Of a DNA stretch of 64,000 bases, positions 57,783-64,000 are shown piece by piece. Each line of letters starts with the position of its first letter. Position 1 is the stretch's first letter. The stretch lies in contig QOCQ01000015.1 in the NCBI GenBank assembly GCA_003574685.1, forward strand, positions 62,001 to 126,000. Reading direction: 5' to 3'. Below the pieces are notes generated by a model. That model ran no database searches, was not told the origin of the DNA, and saw nothing but the letters and a program-made list of their open reading frames with translations. A program made the translations under genes and the position numbers. The stretch comes from Rhodospirillaceae bacterium SYSU D60007. Its GTDB lineage: Bacteria > Pseudomonadota > Alphaproteobacteria > Reyranellales > Reyranellaceae.

Positions 57783-58067
57783 AGCTGATCAAACCGGCTG
57801 CAGGCTTCTGGATCGGGGAAAGCGGGAAAAACCATCAATCAGCCCCGCCAGTCAGCTTCGTCACACGCAAGCTGCGGGCAATTGCGCAAGAAGCAGGCCC
57901 GCAAAGGACTAAAAATTAGGCATTCACATCTGTGCAGAATATCCCCGCCTAAAATTCAGGCAATCTCTCGGGGTGTCTCCGGGAGCGTTTTTGCCGTATA
58001 GTGCAGTCACACTCGCTTGAGACATGCAGCGTCGCTGAACTCAGTTCAGATTTTTGCCATTTTTCTA

Positions 58068-58096
58068 TTGACGAGCGCTCACTCATTTTCTACAAG
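58068..58096 (+). promoter_or_regulatory. Candidate promoter of the second caspase-family gene
   Basis: TTGACG (58068-58073), 17 bp, TACAAG (58091-58096), 27 nt before the ATG. The TTGACGAGCGC block and CACTC are shared with the region before the first caspase gene (12523), supporting conservation of control. Confidence 0.55.
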
Positions 58097-58123
58097 ATGG
58101 CCCTCTGCCATGGGGAGGCTTCC

Positions 58124-59572
58124 ATGTTCCGCGTGATCGCGCTCATCGCGACCCTGTTTGGCTTTGTGATTGCGTCCCCTGCCCACGCCGACCGCCGGGT
58201 TGCGCTGGTGATTGGCAACGGCTCCTATCAGCACGCCGCACCGCTGGCCAACCCGGCCAACGACGCGCGCGCCGTCGCCGCCGCCCTGGAGCGTCTCGGC
58301 TTCGACGTGGTGTCCGGCTTCGACCTGTCCAATGCCGAGATGCGCAAGACGGTGCGCGCGTTCGCCGACAAGCTGGTCGCGGCGGATGTCGCGATTTTCT
58401 TCTATGCAGGACACGGGCTGCAGGTGGCCGGCGAGAACTATCTGATCCCGGTCGATGCCGCCATCCGGAGCGAAGCCGATCTCGACTTCAATGCCGTGAA
58501 GATGGACCTCATTTCTCGCCAGCTCGACCGCGAGTCCAAGGTCAAGATCATCATGCTCGATGCCTGCCGCGACAATCCGTTCGAGAAGGAGCTGACGCGC
58601 AGCATGGGCAAGACCCGATCGACCGCCGTGAAGAAGGGACTTGCCGAGATCAATACCGCCGGCGGCACGCTGATCGCCTTCGCCACCGATCCGGGGTCGG
58701 TGGCGCTGGACGGTGATGGCAAGCACAGCCCATTTACCACGGCCCTGCTGAAGCACATCGAGACGCCGGGCATCGAGATCGGGCTGATGATGCGCCGTGT
58801 GACCAAGGACGTTTTCGAGTCGACCGGTGAGCGTCAGCGGCCGTGGACGAATGCCTCCCTCACGGGCGAGCTCTACCTCAAGGAAGGCGAGACCGCAGGC
58901 ATTACGCCGGCGCCGCCCGCCGTGCCGCCGCCGTCTTCGGCCTCCGGGTTTGACGACCGTCAGCTCGAGCTGGCGATGTGGCAGGCCGCCGACAAGAGCG
59001 GACAAGCGGCCGACTACGAGGAGTACCTCAAGAGGTATCCCAACGGCCAGTTCGCCGGCCTGGCACGCAACCGCCTGCAGGCGCTGAAGAACAAGCCGGG
59101 GTCGGTGAACACGGCAGCGACCGATCAGACCCGCTCGGCCGACGGCAGCCAGAACCGCTCGACCGAGGAGGCGGCGGAACTGCAAATCGGCATGACGCTC
59201 AACGACCGCATGGGCGTGCAGCGCCGGCTGAACCTGATCGGCTTCAACACGCGCGGCGTTGACGGCGCCTTCGGCCCGGGCACGCGCAACGCCATCTCTC
59301 GCTGGCAGGAATCGCGGAGTTTCGCGCCGGCTTCAGGATATCTGAACGCGCAGCAATACCAGGCCCTGATTGCGCAGACCGAGACGGCCTATGCCAACTG
59401 GATCGCCCAGCAGCGCGCCCGGCCGCCAGCACCGCCGCCACAGCAGCCGACGACTGCCACGGCCCCTGCGCCACAACCGCAGCCGCAACCGCAGCAGCAA
59501 GGACCAACGGCACGCGACGTGCTGCAGGGTGTCGGCACCATCACTGATACGATCCGGATTTTCCGGCGCTAG
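58124..59572 (+). CDS. Caspase-family (peptidase C14) protein with peptidoglycan-binding domain
   Basis: 482 aa from ATG 58124 (GGGGAGGC upstream). Signal peptide 1-22 (LFGFVIASPAHA). Caspase domain with His97 in FFYAGHGLQ and Cys148 in MLDACRDNP, both present. Middle module FDDRQLELAMWQAADKSGQA, LKRYPNGQFAGLARNRLQAL as in the paralog. Then a domain at about 370-425, QRRLNLIGFNTRGVDGAFGP followed by GTRNAISRWQ, which is a PG_binding_1 domain, and a Pro/Gln-rich tail. The module should tether the peptidase to the cell wall. It is nearly identical to the first 330 residues of the 12576-13910 protein but has this different C-terminus. Divergent from the urt operon. Confidence 0.9.
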   Translation: MFRVIALIATLFGFVIASPAHADRRVALVIGNGSYQHAAPLANPANDARAVAAALERLGFDVVSGFDLSNAEMRKTVRAFADKLVAADVAIFFYAGHGLQVAGENYLIPVDAAIRSEADLDFNAVKMDLISRQLDRESKVKIIMLDACRDNPFEKELTRSMGKTRSTAVKKGLAEINTAGGTLIAFATDPGSVALDGDGKHSPFTTALLKHIETPGIEIGLMMRRVTKDVFESTGERQRPWTNASLTGELYLKEGETAGITPAPPAVPPPSSASGFDDRQLELAMWQAADKSGQAADYEEYLKRYPNGQFAGLARNRLQALKNKPGSVNTAATDQTRSADGSQNRSTEEAAELQIGMTLNDRMGVQRRLNLIGFNTRGVDGAFGPGTRNAISRWQESRSFAPASGYLNAQQYQALIAQTETAYANWIAQQRARPPAPPPQQPTTATAPAPQPQPQPQQQGPTARDVLQGVGTITDTIRIFRR

Positions 59573-59592
59573 TTTGCGAGGGGGGAACGGGG

Positions 59593-59621
59593 ACGGCGCG
59601 GCCTTTTGAAGGCCGCGCCGT
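59593..59621 (+). terminator. Terminator-like hairpin after the second caspase gene
   Basis: ACGGCGCGGCCTT and AAGGCCGCGCCGT form a perfect 13-bp stem with loop TTG, 20 nt after the stop. Only ATGTTTG follows, so the T-run is poor, but the stem is strong. Confidence 0.6.
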
Positions 59622-59665
59622 ATGTTTGAGCCCGTCGGTCCGACAATCGGGAGGGAGGCGCGGGC

Positions 59666-60283
59666 GTGCTCGATGTGGCAAGCGGATTTCTCGTCTTCGG
59701 TGCGGCGCTGCTGGTAACGGCAACACCTGGTCCCGGCAGCTTCTATGTACCGGCCCGCACCTTGGCTGGTGGACGCGACGAGGGCCTCGCCTCCAGCCTG
59801 GGCATCGCAGTCGGCGGGTTGGTGCATGTCATGGCCGGCGCGGCCGGTGTGGCTGCCCTGATCCTGGCAAGCCCGCGAGCCTTCACGGCCCTGAAATGGG
59901 CAGGCGCCGCTTACCTGTTGTGGCTGGGCCTCAGAATGTATCGCGAGGCGCACGTCCAGGCGCCGGACATTGCCATGGCGCCGGCAGGCATGCGCCAGGC
60001 CTTCCGCGACGGCATCGTCGTGGAGGCGCTCAATCCCAAGACGGCCGCGTTCTTTCTCGCCTTTATCCCGGGCTTCATCGATCCGGCGCAGAACGTGGCG
60101 TTGCAGTTCATGTACTTCGGCCTGCTGACCGTGCTGGCCGGCGCCATCATCGACGTGACCGTCACCCTTGCTGCCGCCTCGGCGCGCACCGTCCTCGTAC
60201 GCCGTCCCGCTGCGATGGTCCGCGTCCGCCAGGCCGGCGGCGCTATGGTTTGCGCACTGGCGGCGCTGCTGCCATTCGCCTGA
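59666..60283 (+). CDS. LysE-family amino-acid exporter
   Basis: 205 aa from GTG 59666, with GGGAGG upstream. Six TM helices; ATPGPGSFYVPARTLAGGRD (about 19) and YLLWLGLRMYREAH are LysE/RhtB hallmarks, and GIVVEALNPKTAAFFLAFIP is the second conserved loop. Probably exports an amino acid. Its 3' end overlaps ureJ on the other strand by 41 nt. Confidence 0.88.
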   Translation: MLDVASGFLVFGAALLVTATPGPGSFYVPARTLAGGRDEGLASSLGIAVGGLVHVMAGAAGVAALILASPRAFTALKWAGAAYLLWLGLRMYREAHVQAPDIAMAPAGMRQAFRDGIVVEALNPKTAAFFLAFIPGFIDPAQNVALQFMYFGLLTVLAGAIIDVTVTLAAASARTVLVRRPAAMVRVRQAGGAMVCALAALLPFA

Positions 60284-60781
60284 CCGCCAGCCCGGTCGCG
60301 ATCCCCAACCCATGCAGGGCCGCAGTCGCCACTACCAAGCCTGCGACATAGGCAACCGGCGACGAGCCTGCCGGCAACTCGGCGCCGTGCGCGAAGCCAT
60401 GGAACAGTCCAAATCCGCCGGCAACCGCCATCGGCACCCACACCGGCAGGCTCGGGGCGGTCAGCAGGATCACGCCCAGCACCAGGACCGAGCCGACGAT
60501 CCCGACCTCGACCAGCGGAAGGCGGAAGCCGGCCAGTGCCAGGGCGCCGCCGCCCACCATCACTGCGACAAAGGCTGAGGGCACCAGCCACAAGGCCCGC
60601 GAATCACGTCGCGCCGTCTGCGTTGCCCAGATGCCGACTGCCATCATGGCCAGCAGGTGGTCCAGTCCGCCGAACGGATGCAGCATGCCGGCCAGCACGC
60701 CATCTGCCGCGTGCCCGGTATGTGCCTGCGCTACGCCGGCCCCGGCGCCGAGCAGCACCGTGGCAAGGAGCATCCATCTGA

Positions 60782-60785
<4 letters not shown>
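60243..60785 (-). CDS. ureJ: UreJ/HupE-family membrane protein, likely nickel transporter
   Basis: 180 aa. Signal-like N-terminus ([20 protein letters not shown]), then [20 protein letters not shown] with paired His, and [14 protein letters not shown] near 120: the HupE/UreJ His-rich motifs, with six TM helices. Nickel uptake for urease is the accepted role. Start overlaps the ureG stop (ATGA). Confidence 0.9.
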
Positions 60786-61422
<637 letters not shown>

Positions 61423-61426
<4 letters not shown>

Positions 61427-62112
61427 GAGCGAAAGAGCCTCGTGTACTGGATTTCGTGGCGCATCGAGCACCAGTCAAGCAAGGGCGAAGCGGTACCGAC
61501 CTCGTCAAGCGATTCGACCGCAATTGCCGCCGCGACCCCGGAGTTGACCGCGTGCGCCAGGGAGGCCAGCGCAAGCTGGCCGTCGGACTGGCCCAGCGGT
61601 ATGGCCCGCACGGCGGCGGAGCAGAGATTCGCGGCAAAGGCATGCAGATAGCCCGTCAGTGCCGGCTCAAGAGCGATGCCATGCCAGGCCGCCGCCACGC
61701 TCGCGGCCACCGGCAGCGAACATTGTCCGTCGCACCGTGCGGCAAAGGCTTCCAGCCGTTCCTCCGGCCACGCCGTGCGGGTGATCGACAGGAAGGACGC
61801 GCCCTGCTGACGCGATTCGAGCGCCATTTCTGCCGTGCCACGCCAGGCCGCGGCGAGTTCCGCTACCTGCTCCAGCGCAGCGTGGTCGCCCTCGACGGCC
61901 GCACGCCAGGCTGCCGCGAACAGCGCACCATCCACCCGGCCGGTGCCGTGCTCCAGCACGCCGCCGATCCAGGCAATCAGCGTGGCGCGATCCGTCACCA
62001 AGCCGGCTTCGATCGCCGCCTCCAGCCCGTGCGAATAGCTGAACGCGCCGATGGGATACGCCGGCGACAGCCAGGCCAACAGCCTGTACAGCGCCTCGGC
62101 CTCAGTGGCCAT
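61423..62112 (-). CDS. ureF: Urease accessory protein UreF
   Basis: 229 aa from ATG 62112, inside the end of ure[21 protein letters not shown] is the UreF opening, [20 protein letters not shown] follows, and the C-terminal helices end [12 protein letters not shown], the usual end MRHETQYSRLFRS. All-helical chaperone linking UreG to apourease. Confidence 0.95.
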
Positions 62113-62593
62113 GACGTCCGTCGCCGCGGTGGGCGTGGGGGTGGCGGTGATCGTGGTTGTGCTGGCCGTAGGCACCGCCTTCGGGATTGAACGGCGCCGA
62201 GACGTGACGCACCTCCGCACCCAGTCCCCGCAGCATGTCGACGATGACGTGATCGTCGCGGATCAGCATGCGCTCGCCGTCGATTTCTGTAGGCAGGTGG
62301 CGGTTGCCGAGGTGCCACGCCAGCCGCGCAAACAGCAGGGGGTCGCGCGCCCGTATCTCGACCAGCGGTTCGTCGGCTGCCCTGACCAGCACGTAGCCCC
62401 CTTCATCGAGACGCAAACCGTCACCGTCGCGCAGTACCGCGGGCTCCGGCAGGTCGAGCAGGAAGTCGGTGCCGCCATCGCCCAGCAGCCGCAGGCGCCG
62501 ACGATAGCGGTCGTCATAGGCGAGCGTAATGGAATCGACGCACTCCCCTGCCGGCCAGGTACCGGCGCGCGCCACAACCGCCGCACGTCTCAT
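62102..62593 (-). CDS. ureE: Urease accessory protein UreE
   Basis: 163 aa. Two-domain UreE: ITLAYDDRYRRRLRLLGDGG, then the peptide-binding part and metal domain with NRHLPTEIDGERMLIRDDHV (His shared in the dimer). The C-terminus [19 protein letters not shown] is a nickel-storing His tail. Delivers Ni2+ to UreG. Confidence 0.96.
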   Translation of the reverse strand: MRRAAVVARAGTWPAGECVDSITLAYDDRYRRRLRLLGDGGTDFLLDLPEPAVLRDGDGLRLDEGGYVLVRAADEPLVEIRARDPLLFARLAWHLGNRHLPTEIDGERMLIRDDHVIVDMLRGLGAEVRHVSAPFNPEGGAYGQHNHDHRHPHAHRGDGRHGH

Positions 62594-62600
62594 ATCAGCC

Positions 62601-64000
<1,400 letters not shown>

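Noticed and set aside
57850-58000. NtrC binding sites upstream of the sigma-54 promoter
   Set aside because: Only single half-like GTGCAG words were seen (57930 and 58003 areas); no proper inverted pair TGCACC-N-GGTGCA is present.

Overview
The window is high-GC DNA carrying about 62 protein genes, one tRNA and several families of dispersed palindromic repeats. Gene content (HAAT-type ABC transporters, a TRAP transporter, class III CoA transferase, molybdenum hydroxylases, many enoyl-CoA hydratases and SDRs, urease with a UrtABCDE urea transporter, caspase-like peptidases) and the repeat style point to a free-living, metabolically versatile alphaproteobacterium. A Reyranella-like or rhizobial/rhodospirillal soil or freshwater organism fits best. 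This placement rests on family recognition, not on a phylogenetic marker. No phage module, plasmid origin or transposase is visible. Mobility shows only as repeats, a terminase-like small protein and two decayed sequence copies.

Layout. 1-2.8 kb (minus): a molybdenum hydroxylase with a fused [2Fe-2S]/molybdopterin subunit and an FAD subunit, downstream of a MarR regulator and a perfect 14-bp-arm palindrome. 3-5.5 kb: two DUF3592-like membrane proteins around a palindromic repeat, then an AMACR-type CoA transferase. 5.7-11.3 kb: secreted beta-propeller, MBL hydrolase, glycosyltransferase, NUDIX hydrolase and a small secreted protein. 11.4-14.3 kb: tRNA-Arg(CCT), a metzincin-like protease without a visible signal peptide, a caspase-family peptidase and an adenylate cyclase remnant running into a hairpin repeat. 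14.4-21 kb: GFA-family protein, amidase and a complete HAAT ABC operon, probably for an amide or amino-acid-like ligand. 21-24.6 kb: a VOC protein, an ArsR/AHSA1 pair and a small terminase-like HTH gene whose 3' half is made of nested repeats.

24.7-34.7 kb: catabolic and redox genes (luciferase-like monooxygenase, D-2-hydroxyacid dehydrogenase, CMD protein, class V aminotransferase, enoyl-CoA hydratase with a serine hydrolase and a cupin, MAPEG protein, ArfB, GST, acyl-CoA ligase). 34.7-38.5 kb: a dctPQM TRAP operon running into the ligase and GST genes, divergent from an FCD-type GntR gene with a candidate operator between them. 38.5-48 kb: glutathione-dependent formaldehyde dehydrogenase with a TPP enzyme; TauD dioxygenase, enolase-superfamily and SDR operon; and an M50 protease, SDR, RidA and enoyl-CoA hydratase operon. 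48-51.7 kb: an IorAB-type hydroxylase and a vapBC toxin-antitoxin pair.

51.8-64 kb is a nitrogen-acquisition block: urtABCDE (minus) behind a near-consensus sigma-54 promoter, then a second caspase-family paralog, a LysE-type exporter, and ureC-ureE-ureF-ureG-ureJ (minus, ureC cut by the window end). Urea taken up by Urt would be hydrolysed by the urease, with UreEFG inserting nickel and UreJ probably importing it. The caspase paralogs (12.6 and 58.1 kb) share a signal peptide, peptidase domain and middle module, then diverge into different C-terminal domains. With the orphan metzincin-like neighbour of the first copy, they are the least conventional genes in the window.
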